Shown here piece by piece: positions 21,533-36,052 of a stretch of DNA of 64,000 nucleotides. The position numbers and the translations under genes are program-made. How positions within the stretch are numbered: the stretch's first letter is position 1; every line of letters begins with the position of its first letter. The notes under the pieces were generated by a model that was not told where the DNA came from, searched no databases, and saw nothing but the letters and a program-made list of their open reading frames with translations. Location of the stretch: NCBI GenBank assembly GCA_028554755.1, contig JAPTOF010000014.1, positions 7,254,001 to 7,318,000 on the forward strand, in the 5' to 3' direction. Origin of the DNA: Cordia subcordata (Eukaryota; Streptophyta; Magnoliopsida; Boraginales; Cordiaceae).

Positions 21533-23281
21533 CAATAAACTTTTTGTACGTGTCGATGGTAAATCAAGGTGATGCATGCCCATTTTCAATAAGGTCATTA
21601 CTTTTTCCCAAAAATCAGAAGAAGACTAGCATGGGAGGTTTACATTTGAATACCATGTGATTAGAGTAATTAATTGCCGGCCATAATTCATTTGTTTTCA
21701 AGTACATGAAGCACATTTATATATAAGCACACAGTTATATACCATGTATTTGTCCCAAAAGACGCTTTTTTGGGACATATTCAGCTTATAGGCATCACAA
21801 AAGTAAGAAGAGTCAACGGATGGGTTGGTTGGAATGTGGAGAGAATGGTGGAAAAGATTTTCCTTTCATATAGTAGCATAAGAGATTTTCTTTTCATGTA
21901 GCTGCATAAGAGGTTTTCCTTATTTCTTGCATTAAATATGACATATGGCTCTCTACCCACATAATTAAAGCAATAAAATCAGAGCTTAATCGTAGCCTCA
22001 CCTCCTTTAAAAGCCAGGGAAAGAATGACAGTGGGGAATCAACCATTCACTCAACACTATACACATGCCTGTTTTTGACCATAGTATTGTTGGTATACTC
22101 TAAATAAAAGGATTATTAGCTTCTTTGAAGATCCATTGATCTTAATTGTAGACACTTTTGCATTGCAGCTGAGCGTCGTGAATGGGTTAAGTTTGTTTCC
22201 ATTTAATATATATTTCTCTTGAAATAAAAAAAGAAAAGGAAGGAAAAAAAGAAGAGATAGGAGTCATCAGCTACATACTACAACAGAAAATAAGGCATTG
22301 ATGCCGGAATCGTTCAATGAAATTTAAATCCAAAAAAATAATTATTTTAAAATTCTTTTTTTCCTATGCAATTAAATTTTAAAATTATTTTTTTTTTGGA
22401 TTTGAATTTCATATGTAGTCGAATGAAATTCAAATCTCCAAAAAGAAGTGAGATAATATTATATACTTTCCTCTTATATCATTATAAGAGTGCACTTATA
22501 TCAGTGTCATAATCCACGTAACTATAATAAAAGTTTCGTATATATGATTAAATGGTCTCCATAAGCAGGTAGAATATCAAATGAAAGTTAAATCACAAGT
22601 ACACTATAGTAATGGATATCAGCAAGGGAACCCTATGTCCAAAAACAAAAATATTAATGTGGGGTCTAATGAAATTATAAATGGATATTCATCAATTGCA
22701 TGAGGTTCACGATCACAAGAATTGATCCAGTTATAATATATTCCATAATAATATTATAACTGTAAACTAATAGTTCTTAGTTTCAGACAAAATTGATGTA
22801 AACAATTTATGATCATTAAATTTCGACTATAATATTAAAAGAAAATCCTTATTCTATGATCCCTACCCAAATTTCCACAACGATAATGTTAAATTGTACT
22901 CCAGGCACATAATGGCAAGCAATTAATTGTTGCAATGCTATTTGCCAATTAATAGACAAATAGCAAATGTAAATGTTATATTAAAATGAATACAAATATT
23001 ATTTCTTTTTCTTTATTTATTTTCTATTGTTTGGTAGTCTTATAAGAGGTTTGAAATCTTAACGGACGAATGGGTGAAGGAAACATCTTCACTCCGTCGT
23101 TATCATCATCTGTTTAGTCTCGGTTTATTCTTTATATTAATTATAATGAGATACCGCGTTATTACCAATAACATCTATGTAGATTTAAAGAAAATGAAAG
23201 TCAATTAAGTTCCAGGGTAGTTAACTATCTTTTTCGAAGAATGATTTGGCCTCGCCAAATTGAATTTTCTTTGAAGTGTAA
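21311..23281. other. Intergenic, with microsatellite and fold-back sequence
   Basis: An (AT)n microsatellite occupies 21493-21529. At 22317-22412 a fold-back pairs ATGAAATTTAAATCC with GGATTTGAATTTCAT around an AT-rich loop; a third direct copy of the arm follows at about 22423-22440. No gene recognised. Confidence 0.6.
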
Positions 23282-23872
23282 CATTATATTTGGATTGAGG
23301 GGAGAAATTTTAATACAAAAAGAAAATAATAGGATAATAGAAGAAAAGAGAATAGATGACGACTAATCCTTGTTTGTCTAAAACTATTTATGGTGAAAAG
23401 TACCATAAAAAGGATTATGCCTTTCGTTTGTTTAAATTTGGAAAGAAATGGAAAAAATGGATAAATTTTATATATAAATGAGTAAAAATACTTATTATTT
23501 TTATCACCTAAGTATCAATTATTATGTGTATGTTTAGTTGACATGATAAAAAAAGAGCAACTAAACATATACACAAGAGCTATGTGCTTGTTTGGGTTTT
23601 TTTTTTCCCCATGAAAAACACTATTTATCTTGAAAAACCACATATGTTTTATAAGAAATATTTGGATTGAATCTTAAAAAAAAAAAAAAAGTTGAAACTC
23701 TTAAGATATATTCAATTTTAACTTTTTTCTAAAATTAAAATTTTATTTTTTAAAAAAAATTATAAGAAAATTAGAAAAGTCACTTCAAATGAACCTATAA
23801 CCTCCCATCCAAACACGAGAGGGATTAAAAAACCCTCCCCACCAACTCCTTGCCCTCAATCCAAACAAAGCA
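23282..23872. mobile_element. M3-family MITE (591 bp) containing a nested M2 MITE
   Basis: The ends CATTATATTTGGATTGAGGG and (reverse complement) TGCTTTGTTTGGATTGAGGG are flanked by TAA on both sides. Subtracting the inner element and its 3-bp duplication leaves about 376 bp, close to the 395 bp of the M3 copy at 1865-2259. The interior also contains a short inverted repeat around 23524-23574 (TGTATGTTTAGTTG / CAACTAAACATATACA). Confidence 0.75.
23584..23795. mobile_element. M2-family MITE nested in the M3 element
   Basis: The left end GTGCTTGTTTGGG is followed by a T-run. The right end in reverse complement reads GGTTCATTTGAAGTGACTTT. It is flanked by TAT on both sides. It resembles 1057-1286 in length and internal A/T-run layout. 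Confidence 0.6.
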
Positions 23873-23875
23873 TAA

Positions 23876-25107
23876 AGGATGGAAGAATAATTTTGTTTGT
23901 CAGACGTGTACGCCAATATCATTGTTTTTAAAAAAAAACCAATGATTGAAGTATGTCAGTCGTTTAAAAAGTCAAACAATGATCCCCCATGTCCTGTTTC
24001 CTATTTAAGTCCAACATTGATCCATTGCAATACTCACTACTCCTACAGCTTTGGCTCCTGTCTATCATACGAGGTGTCTGATGATATCTCTCTCTCCTTT
24101 TCTCTACCTTAACCCACCCCCACCCCAAACCCCCTGCACGCATACTGCATTTGTAGTACATTACTGTTTTATTTGTGCATCTGGGTGTGATCTCCATAAT
24201 CAACATCAGTTTCCGCCACTTCCATTTAATTTCTTTTCAGGTTAAATGGTACCGAATCCTTTTATAATTTATCATAAATAGATGTTACTTCTTGTAATTT
24301 CAAAATAAATACGGACGCCTATCCATTTTGGGGGCATATGTCCTATACGTTTGAAGACCGTAGGGAGCCCTCGTGCCTATTTTTTGAAGTATGTGTGCTA
24401 TGCATTGTAAGACCACAGGAGGGTTCTGTGCCTATTTTGAAACTACAGAAGTAACATACACTTATGAAAAACCGTAAAGGTTCGGTGCAATTTATCCTTC
24501 TTCTTAATATAAGTACTTCACTTTTAAATTTGTTTTCTATATGTGCCGTAGGAGATCGTGATTCTGTGTTTGCCATGTCGAGTGAGGATTTCGTTACAAC
24601 ATAATATATCATAATGTCATATAACGTTATAAGTGATATATAATGATATGAACTATCCATATCATTTTATTTGTATAAACAATTTATACTTATTATATTA
24701 TAATATTATACATAGATTTATTCGGACCATATTGGCGTAGGATTTTGCCAATACCAGATATGATTATATTTTTGCATGGGTTAATTGAAAGCATGCAGCG
24801 TATGTGCAGTTACGTTGGACAATAGGGTAAAGTGACTTGTTGCTCACGTATGGTAAAGAAAAATATAGATATGTCCAATTAATTTGTGAGACCCGTTGAA
24901 CGATGACAGGGAAAAAATTAGATGACCACTACCTCTTTTTATTATTTTAATCAAATTTCCTTTTTTTTCTAAGACATTTTTTAACTTTGTGGACTTAACT
25001 TCTGTTAGTGTATTTTAACAATCAAATTTCTGCCCATGTCAAATTTTGAATTATATTCCTATAAATGTCATCTCATATATAGCCACTAAAATTCTAAAGC
25101 AAAATTA

Positions 25108-25151
<44 letters not shown>

Positions 25152-25672
25152 CAGAATTTAGGGTTTTTCTATCGGTAGGAAGTTTCGGGTGCCTAGGGCT
25201 ATGATTTTCGAACATGTATGTATTCATATGTATATGCGTCTTTGTAGGTACTGATTTATCTTCTATTCTGTTTAAATTTTATTATTCTAGTTTGTGTTTT
25301 AGTTTATTTGATCACACATTATATCGCATATATAGCCCTGCTATTATAATTTATACACGTTTAGTTACGCATATATAGCCTTGCCATTATACACGTTTAA
25401 TCAGGTAGTGGTTTGTGCGCTTTTACAGTTTTAATTTATTTTGGACGTGCATAGTCATGATAAAAGAAATGAAGCGGTTTAAACGACACGTTGCTTGAGT
25501 TATTCTAATTTGTTTATTGTGTTAATTTTGTTTCAGTTGCGGATTAAGATCTTCACTGAATTATTGGTGCCTTCGAGTAATTATTAAAAGGTAAAATTTT
25601 ATCCATCCATATCACTATCAAAACTACCAGTAATTAGGAGAGAATCCACATCCTATTATTAAAAGCTAATTA
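23876..25672. other. Intergenic; possible promoter-like leader, no gene established
   Basis: At 24000-24240 there is a TATTTAAG box, a CT-rich leader and a TTTCTTTTCAG acceptor-like site, as if from a gene leader, but no coding exon follows. At 24340-24440 a ~70-bp segment (GTGCCTATTTT...ATG.ATTGTAAGACC) is loosely repeated. An (AT)n microsatellite lies at 25109-25149. Confidence 0.4.
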
Positions 25673-26053
25673 GATCTATTTGACTTAGCTATGATATTTT
25701 AGCTATTGAGTTTTAAAGCTTTGGTTAAAAGTGATATTAAATAAAAATTGCTGATTGTTTTCCTTGATATTTTATGAGTTGAGCTTTTGACTTTTTGGAA
25801 GGCAATATTGGAATTTCAAAATTATGAAATCATATTTTTGAGAAAAGAAGAAAAATAATTTCTAACATGATGTAAAAATAAATTTTCAAAAGTCTTTTTC
25901 TAAAAGCTCTAATCGGGGCTTTTGATTTTTCTATTCTTTTTAACTTTGGCTTTTATGTAAAACCACTTTTAAAAATTTCCCAAATAGGTTAGTTTCAATT
26001 GTTAAACTCACAAAAAATACTTTTGAGGTCTAAAAATTGGGCCAAACAGACTC
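25673..26053 (+). mobile_element. M1-family MITE (381 bp)
   Basis: The left end GATCTATTTGACTTAGC is a diverged M1 terminus preceded by TTA. The right end GGGCCAAACAGACTC is followed by TAA. The interior matches 3034-3427 along its length (TGTTTGGCC-like core, AAAAGTCTTTTTCTAAAAGC). Confidence 0.8.
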
Positions 26054-27892
26054 TAAGTCCTCAATTATTTTTTGCATGACACGGCATCTTATCCACCTAA
26101 ATTAATTATCATAATCATCAGGACTTCTACTGTCATTTTCGACATTTCACATATGTGGTCAAAACTTTCGAAGAGGATTCCATCACTTTTAATCATCACA
26201 GAAGGAAAAATTATTTATATTTCCATCAGCATTACCACTTGTCTCTTTTAATTGCTTTTTCACTTTTCGTATTTTCAGCACTAGAGTAGTTTTGTATTTA
26301 TTTTCCAATCTCCTGTATTTTCAATTTATTCTTTTCCATTCTTTTATGTGAGACCTGTTCAAAGAAGAAAGAATCAATTTATTAATTTCTATCGGTATTA
26401 GTTGTTGAGCATTAGTAGTCCTATACGTGACGAAGAAAGTCAGAAATCAATAGTTACGCTGCAGGTGTATTTACAACTTTATTATAATCTGCCAGACCTG
26501 TTCAAAGAAGAAATAATTTGCTTCTTTAAGAAAGTCAAAAGTGAATACTTATGTTGCCAGTGAATAATTAAGTTTATAATAAAGAAGGGTCGCTTAGTTA
26601 GTTGTTTGTTATTTCTAATTGCTGATTAACCTTAAACTTGAGAGTAAGAAAATAATAAATATAAGAATTTTCTCTATAACAATTTAATCTTTTTTAAAAA
26701 AAAGTTAGATGGTCATTTAATATGATATCATAATCCAAATATTGATTCAAGTCTTACTATTATTTATTTCTAAACATTAACATTATCTACTTGTAAGGCT
26801 AACAAATAATTAAATATCATCTGAAAGTGAAGGACAACATTTTAAAGACACTAAAATAAATATAACAAACCCTTCTTTAGTAATTTAAGGTTTTAGATAA
26901 AGTAGTCACTTAATACTAAAAGAAGAAAAAAAGAAGAAGAAAGTGAGTTACAGGAGCAAAATTAGTGGCTTAAGGATTGTGAAAAACACTTGATCGTAAT
27001 TAAACGTTAGATTGCGAATTTTTAGGAGCATTACTCTTTACATTTCTTGAAGGTGGCCATGTTATTGCATTTTTTTATAACAGATATGTAATCAGAAAAT
27101 TGTGTAAGTTGTCCTCGAAGAATAAAATCGTGCGTGAAACTATCTTGCTAGTCATGATCATTTCCTTCTACTATCATGCACGTTTGTTAATCAAACGTAG
27201 TAGGAGACAGAAAAACATTACTTAAAGCATAGAATTATATAATATACACACACAAACAGAGACAGAGCTATAAAAAGTTTCTTTACTGATGTCAATATAA
27301 AAATTATTCATATATAAAAGAACTTGAATATTTTTTCAATATATAAATACTATAGTTGACCTCGACTAGATAATCTCACATTTTGAAAGTGTTGTATAAT
27401 CACTTTATTTTCAATATTATGAAATACACCCCTTTCAGTAAAAGTCATTAAACAATTATTTATAAGTCCATATCTCATTCGATTTCTCAATCAATGCTTC
27501 GTAGGATTGGAGTCATGGGTTTTTCGAGTGAGGTATATATAGGTATATATATAGACCTTTGGATTCACTTATAATATTATAATATTTGAAGAGATATTCA
27601 ATAGCAATAAAATAATATTGTAAACATGAAGAAATATTTGAATAATTTATTCTCAAGCTAGATCTCCTCATAATACTAGAAACATATTTGTAAATGCATA
27701 TAATGAAAAGAAAAGGAAGGAAAACAAAAGAAACTTGGGTAATAACTTGGGTAATATATGTGTTTGTTTTATAATTGCTATGCTGAAAAATACACCAACT
27801 ATATCGGTAGCTCTTCAATTTTATCCATGGATTACTGTATTAATTTTCTTTTTCTTTTTTGGGGTCAAAAGGATTGTTGTAAGTAAAAACCA

Positions 27893-29311
<1,419 letters not shown>

Positions 29312-29322
29312 CATTCATTTCA

Positions 29323-29358
<36 letters not shown>

Positions 29359-29620
29359 TATATAGATATATATATATAAGCATTTCAAGTGGTTTATAAG
29401 CTGTAAGTTTGACGCCAATTGGTGTTCTGTGTGTGTTTTAATTAATTTGTCCATGTAAGGGAAAACAAAGTGCGAAATAGCACTGTTATCATGATGATGT
29501 AAACAATATGTAATGTTGCATTGACCAGTAATCATTGTATCTTAATTATGTCTTCTTCCTCAAGTACGTTTGCAGAAGGACTTTTTTAAAAAAAATTACT
29601 ACTGTGTCCCAATCTTTTGT

Positions 29621-31926
29621 TTCTGGAATTCAACAATAATATATGTCAGCCGAGAACTTTCTTTACGTGTGGAGAGTAAAAGTCAAGGAGATGCTCAGTT
29701 TCAAAAAAATTAATATTTAAGGCCCATTCACCACAATTAATTATTAGGTTCGCTATATTAGCATATCAATGTATATAATATATTAAAGCATGTTATTTAA
29801 GGTTAAATATGTCAATTGTATTACTTGTTTTAAAAGTCATATTTTTTGTATTGTAAATCTTATACTAGTATAAATACCCATATCACACCCCTTTGAGGTT
29901 TCATACTCAATTATACTCAATAATAAACTCCTATACGGTATTAGCTATTTCAGTATCTAATAGTTGTTTAGGTAACTGATAGCTGTTAACAAATAACTGT
30001 TTAACTAGCTGTTAGCGGGTAGCTTCTTAACTAATCGATTGAACATAATGTGTTTAGTAAAATTAGTTCTTGCAATTTTACTCATGAAAATAAAATGAGG
30101 AAAACAACATTAATATCATGTTATTGTTGTAATGATAATTATAATGAGTATTACTATTATTGGAGTAAGATAATTTATTTTATAATAATATTTTATTATT
30201 AAAACATAATAAAATTATTTTTTGAGAAAGGATTTATATTATATTGTAAAAAATATTTTTAATAGATTTAAAATTTATTTTGTTAAAATTAAAAAATAAA
30301 TAAACTAATAAAACCTTATACGTTTTAATATATTTTTATTTGAATAGAATTTAAAATTAATTTTTTTGCTTTTTTATTTATATTTGTGAAGAAAAGGTAG
30401 AAACAAGATTGAAGAGAGAGTTGGATTTCTATTTAAAAAAAAAAAAAAAAGTAGAGAAAGGATAGGATTGCCAAAAAAGATGAAACACTACAAGCTTTTT
30501 GTTAAATGTTAAAATCTTTAACATTTGAAAAAAATTAGTTAAAACCCTAAAAGATATCTGAAAATCTCTTTGAAACACTATTTTAGTAAATAGCAATAAC
30601 TTTAAGAAATAGTATCTTGACCCGGTCAAAATATTAAAAGCTAATCTAAAACCTCTTCTTTTGTGTTGTCGGACACACACTTAGATAGAAGATAGGCTGG
30701 CATGAGTCAACCAGGTAACAAACGCTAACAAGTAGAAAGCGTTAGAATATTTCAATTCCTCTTGCACAAAAAATTCAGAATTAACATTCTTAGAGCTATT
30801 ATTGCTGCTGTTGTTGTTGTTATTAAAGTAAATTACACTACAATAATTTCTTATCCATATGTCATCTTTAATTATAACAATCCAAATTCTCCTCGCAAGT
30901 AAGTACAGTATGAAGGTTTCGTTGTTGAGTCATGTTATTTGTATTTTGAAAGGAAAGAAAAAAACGAAATGATATATATATATATATATGTATGTATATA
31001 TCTCATCTTATTCTAATTAAAACAATTAAAAATTGCAGTGTAGCATATTTGTAATGACATATCATATCTTTTCTTACTAACAAGGTAGATATTATATGAA
31101 TTTTTTAATATGATGAATTTTCATAGTAGGCACGGAATATACTTAACTAGTCACATACTGACTTGTATTTGCTTCCAATTTTAGCTAATCATATTAAATA
31201 CTTCTAAATTTGTTCCGCCATCAAATCGAAGCAATGTGTTAGACCAAAGATAAGTTATACTATGAGATTGTGAGATGGATCTCTCACCTAATTATAAAGC
31301 ATGAATAACAAATATATCTTTATTTAATGCGTCTCATTATATTGTTGAAATCTTGTGTCGTATAAAATACAAGGTTATTCTATTTGGTTTTGGAATTGGA
31401 CCCTGATCCAAACATATTTATCCATATATGTGGATGTGATATCCAGCTACATTCAAGCATCCATCTACATATACAAGTCATATTTATACTCATCCATGTA
31501 TAACCCATTGTCATTAAAAATCAAGTTATACGTGAGAAGAGTGTTAAAAGATATTTAATGCTTTCCATATGAAAAAATCATTGACTCTGAGACTATTTTA
31601 TAAGATCATAGACTAGTAAATGGCACTAATAAGTTTTCATATAGAACTCTTGATTCTACCAAAAAACTTGTATATGTGCAATAGCACGCCTATTTTATTT
31701 CGTAATATTTTTGGCCATTCAAAATGATTCCTATATATCTTCAAACAAAATTTCCATTAACATAATAGAGATTACATAAGTGAATCAGTCATATCTAATT
31801 TAACAAGCACAAATACAAAACACAAAAAGAATCTTAAAATATAATTGAAAATAAAGAGGACAATTAACCACCAGGCATCCAAGCGAAAGGCATCCAAGCG
31901 AAAGAATTCACGCATCATCATCAATA
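29621..31926. other. Intergenic, no gene recognised
   Basis: Very AT-rich. At 29935-30060 a patch with repeated AACTGATAGCTGTTA and TAACTGTTTAACTAGCTGTTAG words resembles 36125-36215, probably a dispersed MITE relic. A TA microsatellite lies at 30971-30990. No coding or RNA gene is supported. Confidence 0.6.
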
Positions 31927-32556
31927 GGCCTATTTGGAAGTGTTTTGTTTTTTTATTTTGTAAAATCATTTTACAGAATAATTTTTAAAAACTGTTTTAA
32001 AAAACAAAATAATAAAAAATTTGTTTGGATGGAAGATAAATTTATTTTTTTTATCTTACATTAAAAAGACCATTACACCCTTATTTTTTTCTTTATATTT
32101 GATTTTTTTTTCTAATAAACATATATCTACATATGTACACACACATATGTGTGTGTATATATAATGTGTGTATTCTAAAAGAGGCTAGAATAAGCATGGG
32201 TTGGCGTGAGGGCAAGGATGGGGGTGGGGGTAGGTGGAGTGGGTGAGGGTCAGGGTAAGTGGGGGTAGGTGGGGTGGGCGAGGGTCAGGGTAGGTGGGGT
32301 GAGGGGGTGGGCTAGGGTCGGGTAGGTTGGGGGGAAGGAAAATAATTAAATAATAAAATTGCTCTTTTGAGACAACATGTTAAAAATACATGAAAACAAC
32401 AAAAATGTGTTTCCTATTTTTTGTTTTTAAAAACACTTTTTTAGAACAGTTTTCGAAAACAATTTTAGAAAACAACTACTTCCAAACAAGTTTTTATATT
32501 TTTTTTGTTTTTAAAAACAAAAAAAACTATTTTTGAAAACAGTTCCAAATAGCCCC
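31927..32556. mobile_element. TIR element (~630 bp) carrying a G-rich minisatellite
   Basis: The left end GGCCTATTTGGAAGTGTTTT and the reverse complement of the right end, GGGGCTATTTGGAACTGTTT, form an inverted repeat. Further inverted similarity continues inwards (AAAACTGTTTTAAAAAACAA and TTGTTTGGA on both sides) for ~100 bp. No target duplication could be fixed. Confidence 0.65.
32215..32336 (+). repeat. G-rich minisatellite, ~35-bp unit, about 3 copies
   Basis: The unit GGGGGTAGGTGG(A/G)GTGGG followed by (T/C)GAGGGTCAGGGTA(A/G)GT repeats three times with decay in the last copy. Many runs of three or more G at short spacing on the plus strand make stable G-quadruplex formation plausible. 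A TG/CA-type microsatellite precedes it at 32130-32170. Confidence 0.9.
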
Positions 32557-32722
32557 ATATATATCAGTGTATATTAAAAGAAATTTAAAGTTCTTTTATG
32601 GCCTCCCATAATTTTTTTCCTCTTCTTTTCTTTCATCTAAAATTATTCTCATAATAATCATTTTAGTAATATTTTTTTTTATGTCAGTGATATTTAAAAG
32701 ATTAAATTTTTGTAACAAATAA

Positions 32723-33030
32723 GTATTTTAGCAAATAAATTTTAGTAATTCCTAATTTAGTTCTTTTCCCAGTTAGGTAATTAGAGTTTTTTCTTGGAAG
32801 ATAATTTATAAAATTTATAAATTTTAAATAGCTTTTTCATAAGGAATTTATTTATTTAGAGAGCTTCATATATTATAGTATTTTAGCGAAACAAATTTTA
32901 GTAGTTTTTAATTTAGTTCTCTTCCCAGTTAAGTAATTAGAGTTTTTTCTTGCAAGATAATTTAAAAAGTTTATAAATTTTAAATAGCTTTTTCATAGGG
33001 AATTTATTATTTAGAGAGCTTCATATATCA
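32723..33030. repeat. 155-bp tandem duplication
   Basis: The unit beginning AGTATTTTAGC is present twice head to tail (from 32722 and 32877). It contains AATTTAGTTCT, TTCCCAGTTA, TTAGAGTTTTTTCTTG and TTTAGAGAGCTTCATATAT. Small differences show it is not recent. Non-coding. Confidence 0.9.
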
Positions 33031-33712
33031 TTTATTTGTCTATTTTGGCTATACATAATTTCATAAAAGAGCGAAGAATTCAATTTCATCGATTGGATCA
33101 GTAAATTTTTCTTTACCTTTTTTTTTTGTATACCCCCTACCCCATGGGATTGACCCCAACCCTGGAACCTTATATCCGAAAAAAGATAGTCTTAACCACT
33201 TGATATATCTTTTAATCCCATCTATTACTATGATTATATATAATACATTCACTCGCACATTAAAGAGATAGGAAAAAAAAAAAAATTTAATTCTACCCTT
33301 AACAACACACCGAGACACACTTGTCGGACAACCTCTGAATCCCTCGTTTCTTTTTTCCACCTTTCCTTCTCGCCGCCATTGCCACCACTACCACCATCGC
33401 TTTCATTAAATCCCCTTCACGTAACACCTCATATAGCAATCACACAACAGCAGGATTAGCTGGTCCGAAACGTGAGAATTTTGTAATATCTTTTGTTAGT
33501 TGTCTAAGATAAGGCTGGTCGTCTGTAGACTTCCAACTCAATGTTGATATATATCCTTTATATCCAATTGAAATATGAAAATATCTCTATCTTCTAACGG
33601 ACAGTTGGACAAATTTTTATATATCCACGAGTTGGTGAGACACTGTCGTTCGCATCCCCGGTTGACTTGACTTGAGCATACATCTCAAGAAACCTGTACT
33701 AAGATTTTATAG

Positions 33713-34562
33713 GGGTTTTTTTATTTTTTTGCCCTAATTTTTAATATATTATACAAAAATTATTTGCTTTTGAATTAGACTTTAAAAATGACCGAATCTC
33801 ATTCTGGGAACGCGTCGGGCGCGTTCTCAGAACGAGACCGCGTTCCGGGAATGCGGCCGCGTTCCCCGAACGTGGCTGGTGTTTTTGCAACTTTTTTTTT
33901 AACATACCTTGTTTTTTCATTATGTATTTATGTGACGGTATTACGCTTTTCCCTTATGCAGTTATTAATGATCCGTGGATGCTTTTATTTCAGCATTATG
34001 GACACTACATTATTAATTGGGCATTATACACTTAATTCTTTCTGTTCAAGTGAACATTATGCTGTAATTGTAAACAGAATATTATAAAATTACAACTAAG
34101 TAAACAAAACAAAATTACAACTAAATAGGATTACTTATATTACAATTAATATATATTACATAACAACATTCAAGATTACAACTAATTTTGATTATTGGGG
34201 CAAGTTGGAGCAGTGTAGCCTTGTTGATCGCATGTTGTACACCTTCGTCGTCCACATTGGTTTTAGCGATCCATCTTGTTTCGAATGCACCGGCCTCCAG
34301 CTTGAAATAATGTCCATAATACTGAAATAAAAGTATTCAAGGATCATAAATAACTACATAAGGAAAAATTATAATTCCGTCCCATAAATACATAATAAAA
34401 AATTAAGGTATGTTAAAAAAAAAAAGTTGCAAAAACACCAGCCGCGTTCCGGAAAACTGTCGGCCAGAACGAGATTGGGTCATTTTTTAAATCCAATCCA
34501 AAAGTATGTCATTTTTGCACAGTATATTAAAAATTGGATCAAAAAAATAAAAAAAAATTCCC
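33713..34562. mobile_element. Short non-autonomous MULE (850 bp) with perfect 9-bp target-site duplication
   Basis: The flanks are ATTTTATAG at 33704-33712 and 34563-34571, identical. The ends GGGTTTTTTTATTTTTTTG and (reverse complement) GGGAATTTTTTTTTATTTTT start inverted repeats. These run ~240 bp, through TTTTTAATATA, AAAAATGACC.AATCTC, GGCTGGTGTTTTTGCAACTT, AACATACCTT and TTATGTATTTATG. The left arm contains CATTCTGGGAACGCG-type palindromic words. The centre keeps a transposase zinc-knuckle remnant. Confidence 0.92.
34187..34310 (-). pseudogene. MULE transposase C-terminal zinc-knuckle fragment
   Basis: On the minus strand the frame reads CGRRRCTTCDQQGYTAPTCP, i.e. C-x2-C-x4-Y-x4-C. This is the MuDR C-terminal CCHC knuckle with the usual His replaced by Tyr. 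No DDE core remains around it. It indicates that the 850-bp element derives from an autonomous MULE by internal deletion. Confidence 0.6.
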
Positions 34563-34571
34563 ATTTTATAG

Positions 34572-35980
34572 TCGAAAGAGCATTGTTTGTCAGACGACCT
34601 TATCCGCGTAGTTGTTTTCTTTTTCTTTTGTTTTCTTTAATTTGTTAACGTCTAAAGATACTCTATTCAACTATTTCCAACAAAGACAAAGCAACCGTTT
34701 GTTACACGATCTATTAAGAAAAAAATAAATAAATACATCAATATTCTTTTTTAAAAGTGAACTTTAATTTGATATCTTTAGAGTCTAAAAATCAAAAGGT
34801 CTTAAATTCAAACTCACCATCATTCATTTAAGAAAAAACATTAAAACTGTTCACGTAAAATGTAGTTAATAAGAAATTAAAAACGATGAGCACATTTTAA
34901 TATCAATAACCTAATTATTTGTGGTGCGTCATTTTGGTGGACCGGTAAAACATTGAGTTTATATTTTCATTCTTTTGTTTTTTCTTAGTCGTCGCTAATG
35001 GTTGAAACTCCATTAATATTATTGTTCAAAGACAGGATTCCATATGACATGTTCTGCAACCTGCTAGTCATTTTCCGTGCATATAACTTAATTAGTTGAC
35101 CTTGTGGTATTGGGGTGGCTCAAGCTCCATTTTAATGGTGTGTCGATGTTTTTCGGTTGTGGTGGTGGTGTCATCTGTTTTATTAAATTTACTATAAAAC
35201 CTATATAAATTAAAAGAATTGTGAAATTCTCTCATAGTGGATCTTCAATCCTTTGATCATTTACCTCTCTCATGGAAAAGTGAATATTGTGTGAATCTAA
35301 ATAAGAGAATTTTGGTTCTCTAATCTCTCCTTGCTATCCTTTTCATCATTAAAAGTGAATGAAATAGTATGTCTCTCACTTTTAGTGTAAATAGTTCTCG
35401 GATTAATTTATGTATGCAACCGACCTCTCCTTCCGTAAAACGGGAAAAAAAGTAATAAAGAGTGAATGAAAACATATATGTAGAATCCTATTCTGAATGA
35501 AAATCAATGTAGTTCTTTAGTTCCAATCTTCTTAGAAAGTTCTTTTAGCTCAGATTCAATTAATATATGTATTTCTACATAAGAAGAGGAAAGCTTAAAC
35601 GAACCTAGAAACTGCTTCAACTGCAAACCCACCCACTAGAATCAAGGGGATTTGGATGCTAAAGACAAAGTAAACAGGAAACTGCATTCATTAATTATAT
35701 ATCTCTGAAAATTTCTGCTATTTCTCAACCTCAAATAAAATATATATTTCAAGTAAATTATAACATATCGATTTATAACAAACGAAACAATGTGAGTGTA
35801 AAAATTCGAAGAACGATTTTTGAGATGAAACAAATGCCTAATTAAACCTGCTAGGACCTGCGACTTGATCGACACATACTCTTTCCAGGCTATTAAAAAA
35901 ACGAAATGGAAGAAGTACCACTAATAATTGATGATCAAAAAGACGTAAAAAGTGAAGAGTCTCAAGATAAAAGAAATCAT
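34572..35980. other. Intergenic, no gene recognised
   Basis: AT-rich sequence with no supported coding exon. The 72-base tRNA gene follows directly. Confidence 0.6.
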
Positions 35981-36052
35981 GGGGCGTTCCGAGAATCGAA
36001 CTCGGGACCTCTCGCACCCAAAGCGAGAATCATACCACTAGACCAAACGCCC
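35981..36052 (-). tRNA. tRNA-Pro (anticodon UGG)
   Basis: Reading from 36052 downwards, the acceptor stem GGGCGTT pairs with AACGCCC and a C discriminator follows. The D-arm contains GTCTAGTGGTATGAT. The anticodon stem CTCGC/GCGAG encloses the loop TTTGGGT, with TGG at positions 34-36. The T-arm contains GAGTTCGATTC. No CCA is encoded and no intron is present, as expected for plant tRNA-Pro. A TTTCTTTT tract 9-16 bases after the 3' end can act as a Pol III terminator. All stems pair, so it is probably functional. Confidence 0.96.

Noticed and set aside
24000..24245. Possible microRNA or gene leader with CT-rich tract and acceptor-like site
   Set aside because: No hairpin with a known miRNA and no coding exon downstream; kept only as a note in the intergenic entry.
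33788..34087. 99-residue plus-strand frame
   Set aside because: It lies in the long inverted repeat of the 850-bp MULE and translates palindromic terminal sequence.
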